Shown here one piece after another: positions 34,600 to 45,813 of a stretch of 64,000 nt of DNA. Every line of letters begins with the position of its first letter. Position 1 is the first letter of the stretch. Source of the DNA: Pseudocercospora fijiensis CIRAD86 (taxonomy: Eukaryota; Ascomycota; Dothideomycetes; Mycosphaerellales; Mycosphaerellaceae); NCBI RefSeq assembly GCF_000340215.1, contig NW_006921535.1, positions 3,266,576 through 3,330,575 of the forward strand. The letters run 5' to 3'. Position numbers and translations under genes: made by a program. The notes under the pieces were generated by a model that saw only the letters and a program-made list of their open reading frames with translations, did not search any database and was not told where the DNA came from.

Positions 34600-35823
34600 A
34601 CCTCTTATCGCAGACACATCCCATCGAATCACACCAATATCGAAAGTTCTGAAGCCTTCAGTACTGCTGGACGCACAGTCAAATCTGGACTGGTTTCCTC
34701 CGCTGTTGTGTCCTCTTGGGCCTGGGCAGCAACACTCCTCCAGTCGTCCGCGATCGCATACAAGTATGGTGTCTCTGGTCCCTTCTGGTATGCTTCTGGA
34801 GCGACTGTTCAGATCATCCTCTTTGCGACTCTTGCGATTGAATTGAAGCGCAAAGCCCCGAATGCCCACACTTTCTTGGAAGCCATCCGTGCCAGATATG
34901 GACCCGTCACACATGGAGTCTATATCGTTTTTGGTTTGATGACGAACATTCTGGTCACGGCTATGCTTCTCACTGGCGGCTCAGCAGTTGCGACATCGCT
35001 GTGTGGAGTGCCTACTGCGGCAGCCTGTTTCCTGCTGTCGGTGGGTGTGGTGCTTTACACCATGTTCGGCGGCATCAAGGCAACTTTCTTGACAGATTAT
35101 GTACACACTGTGGTCATCTTGATCATCATCCTGACCTTTGCATTTACTGCTTATGCAACGGGGCAACAGCTGGGGAGCCCAGGAGCTGTGTATGATGCAT
35201 TGATGGCAGCGACAGAGCGACATCCAGTGGAGGGTAATGCCGGTGGTAGCTATCTGACCATGAGATCGAAGGAGGGGGCGATTTTCTTCGTGTAAGCTTG
35301 ACTCTCACCTGTACTACTAGGCTATGCTGACGATGGCGAGGATTAATATTGTGGGTAACTTCGGAACTACCACGACATCGCCGCTGCCGCTCACGTCGAC
35401 CTGGAAATTCTTCCTGGCGAGCGCAGCAACTCCGTCGATGAAGACGCCAAAGAACAAGCTCAGCTCCAGCGCTCAGCCAAGATTGCCCGCTACATGACCG
35501 TTTTCATGACTTTGGCATTACTGGTCCTCTGGCCAATGCCCATGTACGGCTCCGGCTACATCTTCAGCAAGAAATTCTTCACAGGCTGGGTCGTGGTTGG
35601 AATTCTGTGGCTTTTCTGCTCCGGCTTCTGTGTAGGACTCTATCCGCTATGGGAGGGCCGCAAGACAAGTTTGAGGACTGTGAAGCTTATCTTCAAGGAT
35701 GTCACTGGACAAGGCAGACCTATTCCTACGCATGGTAGACCGAGGATGACTGAGGATGATGTTTCTGAGGAGCAGCATGAGAAGAAGACTTCTACGCCTC
35801 CAGAGGTTGAGATTGCTCATTAG
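34600..35823 (+). pseudogene. DUR3: Broken urea/polyamine sodium-solute symporter (DUR3 type)
   Basis: Recognisable SSS-family transporter text starts near 34609 (NIESSEAF, then STAGRTVKSGL) and continues through WAWAATLLQSS, GVSGPFWYASGATVQ, ELKRKAPNAHTFLEAIRARYG and LYTMFGGIKATFLTDYVHT. After a 49-bp intron (35292-35340) it reads INIVGNFGT and then breaks near 35365. About 25 bp later the C-terminal part resumes in a different frame (VDLEILPGER..., LVLWPMPMYGSGYIFSKKFFTGW..., EGRKT) to a stop at 35823. Normal Dur3 proteins have roughly 270-300 more residues, several transmembrane helices, at this point. The first transmembrane helix before 34609 is also not found, and the frame there soon meets a stop. 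The bases around are not RIP-like, so ordinary deletion is the likely cause. Confidence 0.85.
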
Positions 35824-36430
35824 ATAGATGTTGGAGTTTCCGTTGATGAATCGTGAATGTATGTAGGACGCTCGCTGGGAGAGATCAAGTGAAGTGAGAA
35901 GAGCCATTTTGGCTGGTGTATTGGATGACTCTCCAGACTCTGGCGTGTAACTTGGTGTCCAAATCGAATAATATGTCGAGTGTCTTCCAATCTTGCAGCG
36001 ACTTTCAGCAATGCTCAAGGAGAAAGGATGTATTGAAGAAGCGGAGTGAGGTCCGGTGGCTGCGGAAGGAACTCCTGTACCAGTCCAGTACCAGCATCTG
36101 TCATTCAGACTCATTCTTCAACACGACACCCACAGATACGAACATTGAACATGGATAATATGACATGCAAGACAAATTAGCGAAGCAATGCTCTTCCAAT
36201 CAATACCATCGGCTGCAGCTACGTCCTGGTACATACCCGGCGTCCAAATGCCAAACCTCATCGTGACGTCGAGAACGATCATTCTTTGACAGTCGCCCTT
36301 GGTGTCACTTATGCTACGCGAGGCATGGATGACTTCAGACAGCATCAACAGCCTGAATAATATGGCCACGGCTAAGTAACGTTTCTCTCTCGCCTCTCCT
36401 TCTTTCACGCAACTCTGCTGAATAGCGAAA
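35824..36430. other. Intergenic, promoter of the zinc alcohol dehydrogenase
   Basis: About 600 bp between the transporter remnant and the dehydrogenase. The leader next to the ATG is pyrimidine-rich (CTCTCTCGCCTCTCCTTC). No gene supported. Confidence 0.5.
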
Positions 36431-37774
36431 ATGGCTCTCTCACAAGCAGCATACAAAGCGGAACAAGCACTTGGCCATGGCGATAATGCCACCACAGCCC
36501 AAGATGTCACGAACCCGGCTCTCGACAAGGAACGGTACGCAGACACTGGCGTGACCATGAAAGCGCTTGCCTGGATGGGTAAGAACAAAGTCGAAATCGT
36601 GGATGCACCGAAGCCAAAGATCATTGAAGCAAGAGATGTCATACTGAAGATTACTGGAAGCACGGTGTGCGGATCCGATCTCCATCTGCTTCACGGCAGT
36701 GTTGTCGAGCTTCAAAAGGGAGACATTTTGGGGCACGAGTTCTGTGGGATTGTGGATGAGATGGGATCGGCTGTGAAGGGACTGAAGAAGGGTGATCGTG
36801 TGGTGGCCTCCTTCCAAATTGCCTGCGGAGACTGCTTCTATTGCCAGAAGAAGTGGTCGTCACAATGCGAAAAGACGAATGAGAATACACTCGAGAATGC
36901 TATGTATGGCGGAAGGACTGCTGGTATGTTTGGCTACAGCCATTTCACTGGGGGCTTTGCTGGTGGTCAGGCCGAATACACGAGAGTGCCGTATGGAGAC
37001 GTCAATTTGCTCAAGCTGCCCGACGATGTGCCCGACGAGAAAGGGCTCTATCTTTCAGATGTGCTCGCGACGAGCTGGAACTGTGTGGTGGATACTGGTG
37101 TCAAAGAGGGTGATGTCGTTGCTATTTGGGGTGCTGGACCTATCGGCCAAATGGCAGCAGACTTTGCTTTCCTCCATGGTGCTAGCCGAGTGATTGTCAT
37201 CGACTGCAACTGGCGACTGGAGTACGTGAAGCAGAAATATCCAAGAGTGGAGACTGTCGATTTCACGCAGCTTTCGGGCACAAAGGCTGTCGTTACGAAG
37301 CTCAAAGAGATGGCTGATGGTCGAGGACCAGATGTCGCGCTTGAGTGTGCTGCTGGCGAGTACCCGAAAGGCTGGTTCCACACGATCCAGATTGCGGCCG
37401 GTCTCGAGACTGACACGAGTGAGATGTTGAACGAGATGATCGAGAGCGTGCGAAACTTCGGTCGTGTTGGCATCACTGGCGTGTATGTCGGCTACACCAA
37501 CAACTTCAACATCGGCTCTCTGATGGAACGTGGCATCCGGCTTATTGGCAATGGCCAAGCGCCAGTCCATCTGTACTGGGAAGACCTACTCAAGCGCATT
37601 CAAAAGGGCGAGATCGATCCCTTGAAGATGGTCACACATCGCGTGCGGATGGAGGATCTTGACCAGGTTTACTACAAGTTTGAGAAGAAGGAAGATGGAA
37701 TGCAAAAGGTCTTTGTCGAGACGAGGTTTTCGCAAGCAGCTTGCGAAGGCAGCCCGGCTCTTACGAAGTACTAG
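36431..37774 (+). CDS. Zinc-dependent alcohol/formaldehyde dehydrogenase-like protein
   Basis: Intronless, 447 aa. Medium-chain dehydrogenase related to the glutathione-independent formaldehyde dehydrogenase-like group, which is longer than classical ADH. The catalytic zinc site is in STVCGSDLH and GHEFCG, the structural zinc set in CGDCFYCQKKWSSQC (C-x2-C-x2-C-x7-C), and the Rossmann motif GAGPIGQMA is followed by VIDCNWR. A 45-residue N-terminal extension precedes the GroES-like fold, which begins MKALAWMGKNKVEIV; an internal ATG there is a less likely start. The substrate cannot be read from sequence. Its stop at 37774 is the last genic feature before the RIP-worn block, about 70 bp before the composition changes. 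Confidence 0.9.
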   Translation: MALSQAAYKAEQALGHGDNATTAQDVTNPALDKERYADTGVTMKALAWMGKNKVEIVDAPKPKIIEARDVILKITGSTVCGSDLHLLHGSVVELQKGDILGHEFCGIVDEMGSAVKGLKKGDRVVASFQIACGDCFYCQKKWSSQCEKTNENTLENAMYGGRTAGMFGYSHFTGGFAGGQAEYTRVPYGDVNLLKLPDDVPDEKGLYLSDVLATSWNCVVDTGVKEGDVVAIWGAGPIGQMAADFAFLHGASRVIVIDCNWRLEYVKQKYPRVETVDFTQLSGTKAVVTKLKEMADGRGPDVALECAAGEYPKGWFHTIQIAAGLETDTSEMLNEMIESVRNFGRVGITGVYVGYTNNFNIGSLMERGIRLIGNGQAPVHLYWEDLLKRIQKGEIDPLKMVTHRVRMEDLDQVYYKFEKKEDGMQKVFVETRFSQAACEGSPALTKY

Positions 37775-37840
37775 TCTCGACCTATGCAGTCTGTCTGATA
37801 CCAATATTCGAATATAAATTGCTAGTCAGTGACAAAACAT

Positions 37841-39440
37841 TAGAAGGGTTGCGCACCGCGGACGGCCTGTTCTCGTAACGTACGCACTATACGCTCTACC
37901 CTTAATCGGGTCGCTAAGATAGCTATATAGAGCCTAGTATAGCATATATTTCCGTCTCTTCCGCGCGTATAGGTTCTCGTATCTATATCGCGTTCTCGGT
38001 CGCGTTTCTCGCGTTCTTAGTGCGCTCTCGTCGCCGTAATAGATTCTAATAATAAGGATATCTTATTAGTAAGCCTAGCGGCAGTAATTATACTAAGAAG
38101 CGGTCGGAAGGTACGAAAGTAGCTATATCGCGAGCCTATCGATATTAGTATTAATAGCAAAGTTAACGATTAGTAGTTTAATAGAATAACTAACCGCTAG
38201 GCTAAGCGCTTCCTTAGGTACGTCGTTTGTAATAGTTGTTAGCGATAGCAATATTAATATAGAAGTTTAAGTTATTGCTAGAAGATTAGTCGACCTTACT
38301 ATTACTAAGCTTAGCTAATTATAGTGCCTTAGGTTTAATAAGGAAGAGATCGTATATCTTACTAAGATACTTTATATCTACGATATTAAATAGCCTAACC
38401 GGTATATTTGCGAGCCTATATAGGCACTATATCTTACGCTATATCGACTTGCCTATCCGACTTCTTAGGCGTATATTAGACTTACGTTTAGTCGTAAACT
38501 ATACTATCTATCGTAGATCTTCGGTATAGTAATCGAATATATTCGAGACTAATTTAGCGATTATATAGTATAGTACCTACGCCTTCGACGCTATTATATC
38601 GTACGTAACTTCGTACGCGCTATAAAGCGAGCTAGACAGAAAGGCAACTTCTAGGGATTTATTAATAGCACGTTTAGAGATACTATAAGACCTAGGCTAT
38701 TGCTAGAGTGCTTTAATAAACAACGACCTCTATATTCCGGCTATAAGAAGAAATACGGCTTTAAATTCTAAGGAATAATAATACCTAATAGTATGCTATT
38801 GTTACTAATTAGACTATACCTAGGTAAGGAGAATAATTAGGATATTTACTAACAATCTTATATACCTAACCGGATACGAAGAATGCTATTAAAGCGTATA
38901 AGAACTAGCGGCAAACGACGATATCTCTATCTCTACGGTAATCTAGTATACTACTATTCTTATAGCGTTGTTTATCTATAGCTACGAGGCGTTAGGGTAA
39001 AGAAATTGCCTCCTTTAAAGCGCAAGTTTAATAAGTATATATCTAGGGTACGAATAGAGGTAGAGTATAGTTTTAGTAAGACAATCCGACTATTCGTATA
39101 TTAGGTACTTAAGAAGGAGCAATATATTAGCAATTAACCTATCGCGGCTTATTATATAACGGCGATATTGCTTACAAACCTATATACTAGCCTACGAGGT
39201 AGCAATTAAACGAATATTCGATTTAAGACAAACCTACCCTCTATAGCTAAACTGCTATACCCCTACGGCGATAAACCTCTATACGTCTAACCTATCTATC
39301 GCTATATAAATCCTATACTAAACGATAACCGTAGTATAGTCTCGCGTACTATAGAGGTTAGCGTAGATTTAGAAATAGAGGAATAGGTAGAATTCTCGGA
39401 GGTCCGGCCGCCTCCACGGACCTCCGCGGAGGTAAAAGCT
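37841..39440 (+). mobile_element. RIP-degraded PIF/Harbinger-like DNA transposon remnant
   Basis: From about 38620 to 39200 one + frame reads as a DDE_Tnp_4 transposase riddled with TAG/TAA where Gln or Trp is expected. Fragments are GFINSTFRDTIRPR, YSGYKKKYGFKF, YLYGN.VYYYSY (a former GDPAY), KRKFNKYISRVRIEVEYSF and ITAILLTNLY. This order matches the plant/fungal PIF/Harbinger catalytic domain. The left boundary is set where composition changes (about 37841), and the right where a GC-rich palindrome (GGAGGTCC...GGACCTCC, about 39405-39437) ends; neither terminal inverted repeat nor a TWA target site is proven. Not functional. Confidence 0.65.
38620..39200 (+). pseudogene. Harbinger-type DDE transposase, multiply stopped
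   Basis: Catalytic-domain remnant described with the element above. Stops arise mostly as TAG or TAA in places where relatives have CAG, CAA or TGG, the pattern left by RIP on either strand. Confidence 0.65.
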
Positions 39441-41217
39441 TACTTAGTCGAAATGTATATATAAGCTAAGCCGAGACCTTTAACTATATATTTCACTATA
39501 ATACAATATCCGTACCTATATAAAACTATATATACGCTTCTTCGTCTATATTATAGCTATAATATATTTTTTACGCGACTTTATCGGATAAAAATTAACT
39601 ATTTAATAGCTATATACGCTATACTCGGAAAATACGATACTATTACGCTTAAGCTAACCTAAACCCCGCCTCCGGATTAGCTATAAATTCAGCTATTTTA
39701 TTAGTATTAAACTCTTAATCCGGCTACGTAGGCGCTCTATCTATAAACGCAGTACTTCCTATACTACTTAGAGCCGGACTACTAGTATTCTATAGTAGTA
39801 GACGGCTTATAATAGTAGATAGTATACTCTAGATATCGATAAGTTACTCTTTAAGCTTCTTTACCTCGTTTCTCGTCTCTTCGCTGCTATTACTACGCCT
39901 CCGCTTTCTCTTACTTATTATATAGTCCGCGATCTTAGCTAGTATCTCCTCTACGGAAAGTACCTTCTTCTCCTTCCGCTTCGCTTTTTTACCCGATTTA
40001 CTAGGCGTCTTCTTCCTTCTTAGAGGAGCTAGTATCTCTATAGGAGTGCTAGAAGCTATTACCTACGGTATAGGTAAAGAACCTAAAGGAGTTAGAAGCT
40101 AACTATCGTCTAGTAAGTTAGTATTAGGGTATACGGCCTTAGAAGGGTCTTCTTTATCTCTATCTTTATTACTACTATATTCTTCTTCCGAAGAATCCTT
40201 ATATTTATTAGTATCGCTAGTATTACTACCGCTACTATAATTCTTAATCTCCGGATCCGGCGTCGCTTACTTCTTACTACGCTTCTTCTTCGACTTCGGC
40301 CTTAAGAGGTTACGTCTTCTACGCTATACCTCTATAGCTTCTTTATCCTTCTTTACCTACTTATCTACCTTATCTTTACTCTTCTTTTTATACTCCTTTA
40401 TCGCTTTAAGAATAGCCTTTATATAGGTATTAAACTCGTCGTTAAATTTAGTACTAGAGTCTATATAAGTGCCGCCCTACGTAGGATTACTCTACTATAG
40501 ATAGACCGTAACTATACGGTCCTACGGCTTCTTTATAGTACTATAGCGGCGACGAGTCTCTATTATAAAGTCGTACCTAATATTTCGCTAGAAGCCTTCT
40601 TTACCCTATTTCTTAATATTCTTATATACTAGCTTGCTTAGTATAACCTGTTTACCGTAGGTTATACCCTTCTAATCTACCTACGTTATAGTATCGTCTT
40701 TATCTTCTATTTCCGTACGGCTAAGAGCCTCTCCGATAGAAGCGGCTCGTTTATTTAATACTCGAGACTCTCGTATAGACTAACTTTTATATATAGGCTT
40801 CTTCGGAGGCGGTATTTATTAGCCGCGGAGGTAAGCTAGTTGCTACGTAACTACGTCCGGTATCTTAGTACGTTCTCGAGAAGGAATAGGCGTCTATAAG
40901 GGCTCTCGTACTACTAGAAACATACTGTTATTAATAATAAAGTAGTTAACAAAGCTAACTAGTTATATAGATTAAGCGCGTATACTATTAAAACCTAGCG
41001 CCGAAGAGGCTATCGGTAACTATAAAAGAGCTACCGTATTAACTAATTAAGAGTAACTATTATTAATCGGCTAGAAGCCTTAATTAAACGACATTAAGGA
41101 TATTCTACTATTAAGAAAGTGCTATAGAAAGTGCTATTAAAGCAATACGCGTACCGCGTAGAAAGCGTAAGGTTAAAGCTAGCGGCTTCTTCTATAAGCT
41201 ATACCTTATTTACTTAC
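39441..41217 (-). other. Unrecognised RIP-worn lysine-rich coding remnant
   Basis: On the minus strand from about 40850 to 39850 a frame stays mostly open if TAG/TAA are read as former Gln/Trp. It has fragments such as LNKRAASIGEALSRTEIEDK, RNIRYDFIIETRRRYS, TKFNDEFNTYIKAILKAIK and a long Lys/Glu/Ser/Asp-rich tail. I do not recognise it. It could be the second protein of the neighbouring Harbinger element or part of another element. No intact frame remains, and the rest of the interval is featureless TA-rich DNA. Confidence 0.4.
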
Positions 41218-41414
41218 TATTAGGGCTAAAGAGGCTACACGTAATTAGTATATAACTAGGCTAAGTAAAGCTAGGGTCTTAGTGCCTTAGGTAGGGCTTA
41301 GCGCTTAGCGTTAGGCTAACTAGCTAGCCTTCCTCCTTCTCCTCCTAGACCTCTATCGAATACTACTTGTACCTACTACTACCCTATCTACCTGCTAATA
41401 TAATCCTTCTTATA
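41218..41414 (+). repeat. LTR of gypsy family A (5' LTR, + orientation)
   Basis: Begins TATTAGGGCTAAAGAGG and ends CCTTCTTATA. Compared with the other copies the ends were probably TG...CA before RIP turned CA/TG into TA. Confidence 0.85.
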
Positions 41415-42778
41415 TAGTATTCGATCTACCCTTTAAGGGCAGTAGCTAGATAGTCCTTATTTTAAGCTTTTAGCGGTATAGCTACGAAAACTATCGATTT
41501 AACTATATTACGCTCGAAGAACGGGACCTATACGTACTATTCTACTAAAACAACCGTACCAATTATTAAGCAAGGCCTTCTATACGGCCTATTATACTAA
41601 GTTAAGTATATTAGACCGATACCTACTAATTCCGCTATATCCGTACCGTAAGAGGTTATAATATATTATTAGTCCTACCCCTTATTATAATAGCCGGCTT
41701 ATTACGAAGCAATAACAACCGCGGCGCCGCTAGCAGCGCTAGCAATAACAATACTAGTAGCATAGTACCTACTAAAGTGCCTACTAAAGCACCTGCTAAA
41801 GAGCCTACTACTAGGCCTACCGAAGAACCTATAGTTCTAGGTAACGACCTAGAGTTGCCTATTAACGATATACTTAATAATATTGTTAATCGACGATATA
41901 GCTAACTAGCCTTTAGCCCCTAGCTAGTAGCGAGACTTTAAGAAGCTACCTAAAACAGGCTCGCTACTTTACGCTAAGAATAATAGCTAAAGGATAACCT
42001 CCTCGAGCTTCGCCGCCTTTAGGAAGCTCCGACAACTACTACTAAACTAATAGTAGGACCTTCCTCGCTATTAGCCTAGAAGAAGGACGCTAAGCTTAAG
42101 GACTATACCGTATTTAACGGCTCTAGCCGCAAGTAGTATAATAATTATATACGCGATTATAAGCTTAACTAACGAAATGCACTAAGGGCTCTTCTAGACG
42201 ACTATTTATTAGTTATCTACGCTATATAGTATATTAATAGCGACCTAAAACGTACCTAGGATAACCACTTTAACTCCCTTAATAACTAGACCGCTATTTA
42301 GTAGCAAACTTATAAAACTATTATACTAGACACCCTTAGAAACCCTATACTAAGGCAATAATATACTTAGGACTAGTACCTTCGAGCTAAGTAAAAGACT
42401 AATCAATCGGCCCGCTTATTCGAGGCCTATTTAAAAACCCTTAAAGACGACCTTCCGCCTAAGACTAATTCTATATAGATCTCCGAGATACGCCTAAAAC
42501 TTAGATAGGAGCTTATCCTCGAATTGGACCGTCGCCGTATATTCGAATAGGCTAACCTAATATATATCTGATTTGTAGTCGAGGTAGAAATAGCTAAACG
42601 AGCTGTCTAGCTCTAGTAATAACTAGAATTAAGGATCCGACTAGCTAGTACTAACCGTAGCAACCGTAGCTACGGAGGAAACTAAGGTTCCTGCTGAAAC
42701 AATAGTGCTAGTAGTGGGAATGGTAACAATAGCCGTAGAGGAGGCCGTAGCCGTCGACTATATAGAGGAGGCCGCGAT
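41218..42778 (+). mobile_element. Truncated gypsy-family element A: 5' LTR plus gag
   Basis: A 197-bp LTR (41218-41414) of the same family as those at 43342, 51854 and 58777 but in opposite orientation, followed by the same primer-site region and a gag remnant. The gag text (SNNNRG, VPTKVPTKAP, LGNDLELPINDILNNIVNRRYS) matches the minus-strand gag at 58519-58280. Homology stops abruptly at about 42778 within the Arg/Gly-rich gag end. All frames are broken by RIP-type changes. Confidence 0.8.
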
Positions 42779-42907
42779 TAGACCCCGCAGTAGTTCGGTT
42801 TAGTTTAGTTTAGTTTGCTAAGCCGAAGATCCAGTTTGGTTTAGGTTAGTTTGCTAGGCAACTGTAAGAGTAGCTAGTTCGAACTGTAGAATTTATCGGT
42901 TTCTAAG
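42779..42907. other. Short less-RIPed spacer
   Basis: Contains (GTTTA)n-like repeats (GGTTTAGTTTAGTTTAG) and several CA/TG dinucleotides, unlike the DNA around it. Confidence 0.5.
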
Positions 42908-43313
42908 AAGTATAAGAATGTCTACGTAACTCGAAGCAAGCCCTTTATAAGATACGAGAGTGTAGCCGGCAGCGTAGCCGGCGTTTTTCAGTTGTAGGAA
43001 GGTACTTATATAACCCTAAATCTATAGGTAATTAGCTAAAGGCACTAACCAATTAAAAGCATACATATAGATAAGCTATTATCGTTCAGTTTAGAAACTG
43101 CACTTATTAGAAGTGTAAGAATGTCTACGTAACTCGAAGTAAGCCCTTTATAAGATACGAGAGTATAGCCGGCAGCGTAGCCGGCATTTTTTAGTTGTAG
43201 GAAGGTACTTATATAACCCTAAATCTATAGACAATTAGCTAAGGGCACTAACTAATTAAAAGTATATATATATATAAGCTATTATAGTTTAGTTTAGAAA
43301 CTGCACTTATTAG
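42908..43313. repeat. 203-bp tandem duplication
   Basis: Two direct copies, 42908-43110 and 43111-43313, each starting AAGT(R)TAAGAATGTCTACG and ending AACTGCACTTATTAG. Differences are almost all C/T or G/A transitions, mostly in CA or TG contexts. The unit may be a solo LTR pair of another element (TGTAAGAATG start) or a minisatellite; I cannot decide. Confidence 0.85.
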
Positions 43314-43341
43314 GTATAAATTTCATCCTTTCGCTCGCTAT

Positions 43342-43538
43342 TATAAGAAGGGTATGTTAGTAGGTAGATAGGGTAGTAGTAGGTATAGGTAGTATTCGAT
43401 AGAGATCTAAGAGAAGAGGGAGGAAGGCAGGCTAGTTAGCCTAACGCTAAGCGCTAAGCCCTGCCTAAGGCATTAAGACCCTAGCTTCACTCGAGCCTAG
43501 TTATATACTAATTACGTATAACCTCTTTAGTCCTAATA
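43342..43538 (-). repeat. 3' LTR of family A copy 1
   Basis: 197 bp, starts TATAAGAAGGG (former TGTA) and ends CCTAATA on the + strand; same orientation as the LTRs at 51854 and 58777. Confidence 0.9.
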
Positions 43539-44564
43539 TACGCTTCCCTTCTAAAGGCCGCGCCCTCGTAGCCGGTCTATATTCTATTCTCAACCTCTAT
43601 CGCTACTAACTTAGTAGGTTTAGCAAGCTTCTTAGTCCGCGCTAAATTAAACACACAATTACCGATTATATAACTATATTAAACCTCACCTCTAATATAA
43701 TACAATATCTAACTCTAACTACGCTATCCTTGTATATAATAAAGTAATATATAACTACGAGAATTAAGGACCTTCGACTAATTACAATACGAGCGCGTCT
43801 TCCCTACTATAATAGGTAGACGTACGAGGTATTGTAGCCCTGCCTCCGTTCTAAGTAATGTCGTATCGAGTTCTTTGCGTCTACTCTTAAAAGACCTAGC
43901 AATGTCCGCTTCCGAGAGTTGTCCGTTCCGAGGGATTGTTCTTATTATTACGAGGGCTATTATTTACTATCGTAGTTTTACTAGCCCTAATTAGTTAGGT
44001 TTAGCAGCCTTTAAGTGTTAACTAATTATATCTTTTTAAAAAAACTTAGTTCTTCTAGTTTCTATAGGTAAAGGCTATTATAAGTGTAGTAGTAGAGGTT
44101 TGCCTCGCTTAAAGGGTCGGAAAGATTAAGGAGTAACCTATTGTCCGCAAGATCGACCCCGGCTAGCTTAGCTCTATAGTTTTTGCCCTTAGTTAGTTAG
44201 TCTATTAGTCTACTTAATCTTTTAAGCGGCTTAAAGTTTTGACTTAGCCTCAAAGTCTTAATCAAAGTTTTAATTAAGGGTACCTTAGGCTCGTAGTATA
44301 GGTAAGGTTGTGTCTATAGGCGTAGTAACAATAGCAAGTAATATTAACAATAGCGGCGCTAGTCGTCTTAGCGCTAACTTTACCTTCTTCTAATTTCCTT
44401 CTTTAACTAATAACAACTCGGTAACACCGTTACTAATATAGCTATATCCTTCCTTTCTTAAATAGTAATATACTCCGCAATACTATTACTAATATAGCCG
44501 CGCCGGCCGCACCGTCCTTCGCTAGCTCGTAGCGCGACGCTATTATCTTTATTACCGTTATTCG

Positions 44565-44580
44565 TACGCGCGCGCGCGTA
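44565..44580. repeat. Perfect CG-alternating palindrome in element interior
   Basis: TACGCGCGCGCGCGTA, identical to the sequence at 53005-53020 in the second copy. CpG survives because RIP acts on CpA. Confidence 0.9.
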
Positions 44581-44829
44581 TCGCCCTTATCGATCGCTTA
44601 GGCCTTAGAGCCTCGATAGAATAAAGGAATAAGAGGGGCGCTAAGAGAAGGGTCTTATAGGGTGCGCTAGTAAAGAGGTGGATTCTATAGTAGTATAGTC
44701 TTATTGTCCTTTGTTGCTAACAATTGCTTGCCTCTAATTAGTTAGCTAATAGTACCCCGGGGGTAGTATTAATCCTAGGCCTTAATAGTAACATTATAAG
44801 CTTTTAGTCTTCTTCTTGTCCTTTACGCT

Positions 44830-44990
44830 AGCCTAATACTCATCTAACAACTTAGTTATATCTTTAAAAGAGGCTTTAGCTTCCTACGAGTCCTATTTAG
44901 GTAAATAGCCTTGCTATCTTAATAGGTACTCCTTCTTACCTTTCCTAGTCCGGTACTATAGGATACGTTCTATAGACTATAGCTCTTCCC
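44830..44990 (-). pseudogene. Chromodomain remnant of family A copy 1
   Basis: Minus-strand text homologous to that at 53290-53450, where SIERILKHRTRQGKKEYLLR can be read, followed by a stop in place of the chromodomain Trp, then QGYL. It marks the element as a chromovirus. Confidence 0.7.
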
Positions 44991-45813
44991 TATCCGCTAG
45001 TATGTCTTCGTATTTAGTAGGGGCTTTATCCCCCTCGCGTAGGTAATATAGCTTAAGGAGGGATATATAGAAGGTGTTATAGATAGTGTAATAAGGAGGA
45101 AGCTACAACTAATAGGCCTATACGGAGGAGCCCTTAACTTCTCGAATGCGGAATAGACTAATGTATCTTAGTACAAGCTTAGGCCTTGTTTTGCCGTTAG
45201 GTAATAGGTGCTTACGGATACGGAGGTTCTTAGTACTTAGTATAACTATATCGCCTTGCTTAAAGGTTATCGGTATGTAATGTTTGTCGTAATAGGCCTT
45301 CTAATAGGCCTAGGCCTTTGCTAGTTTGTTAGCTATCTTAGCGTAAATCTCTCGCATCTTTTAAACCCTCTTAATAGCCGCTAGTATCTTAGGTATTAGT
45401 ACTTAATACGCTTCCCTTTCCTTGCGCTCGGCCTCGAGCGAGGTAAATAGGTCTTATAGTAAGGCAGCGTTCTAGCCTATTATAGCAAAATAAGGGGAGA
45501 CCTTAGTAGATAAGTAGACACTGTTATTATACACGAATTTAGCTAGTTATAGGAGGTTAACCTAGTCCTCGGGGTTCTTATTAATATAACTACGCAGGTA
45601 CTGCTATAGGGTAGCATTCTGCCTCTCTGTTTAACCGTTAGTCTATAGATAGAAGGCTGTTAATAGCCGATACTTTAGTCTTAGCTATAGGTATATTTCG
45701 CTCTAATAGTACGATGTGAATGTTATGCCCCTATCGGAGACTATCCCCTTAGGGGTTCCCTAATAGGTATAGAAGATGTTACTCTATAGCGCCTCTACTA
45801 TATTAATAGTAGT

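Noticed and set aside
32776..37774. Xylitol dehydrogenase, transporter and alcohol dehydrogenase as a sugar or nitrogen gene cluster
   Set aside because: Strands differ, the transporter is a urea/polyamine type and broken, and no shared regulator is present; adjacency alone is weak.
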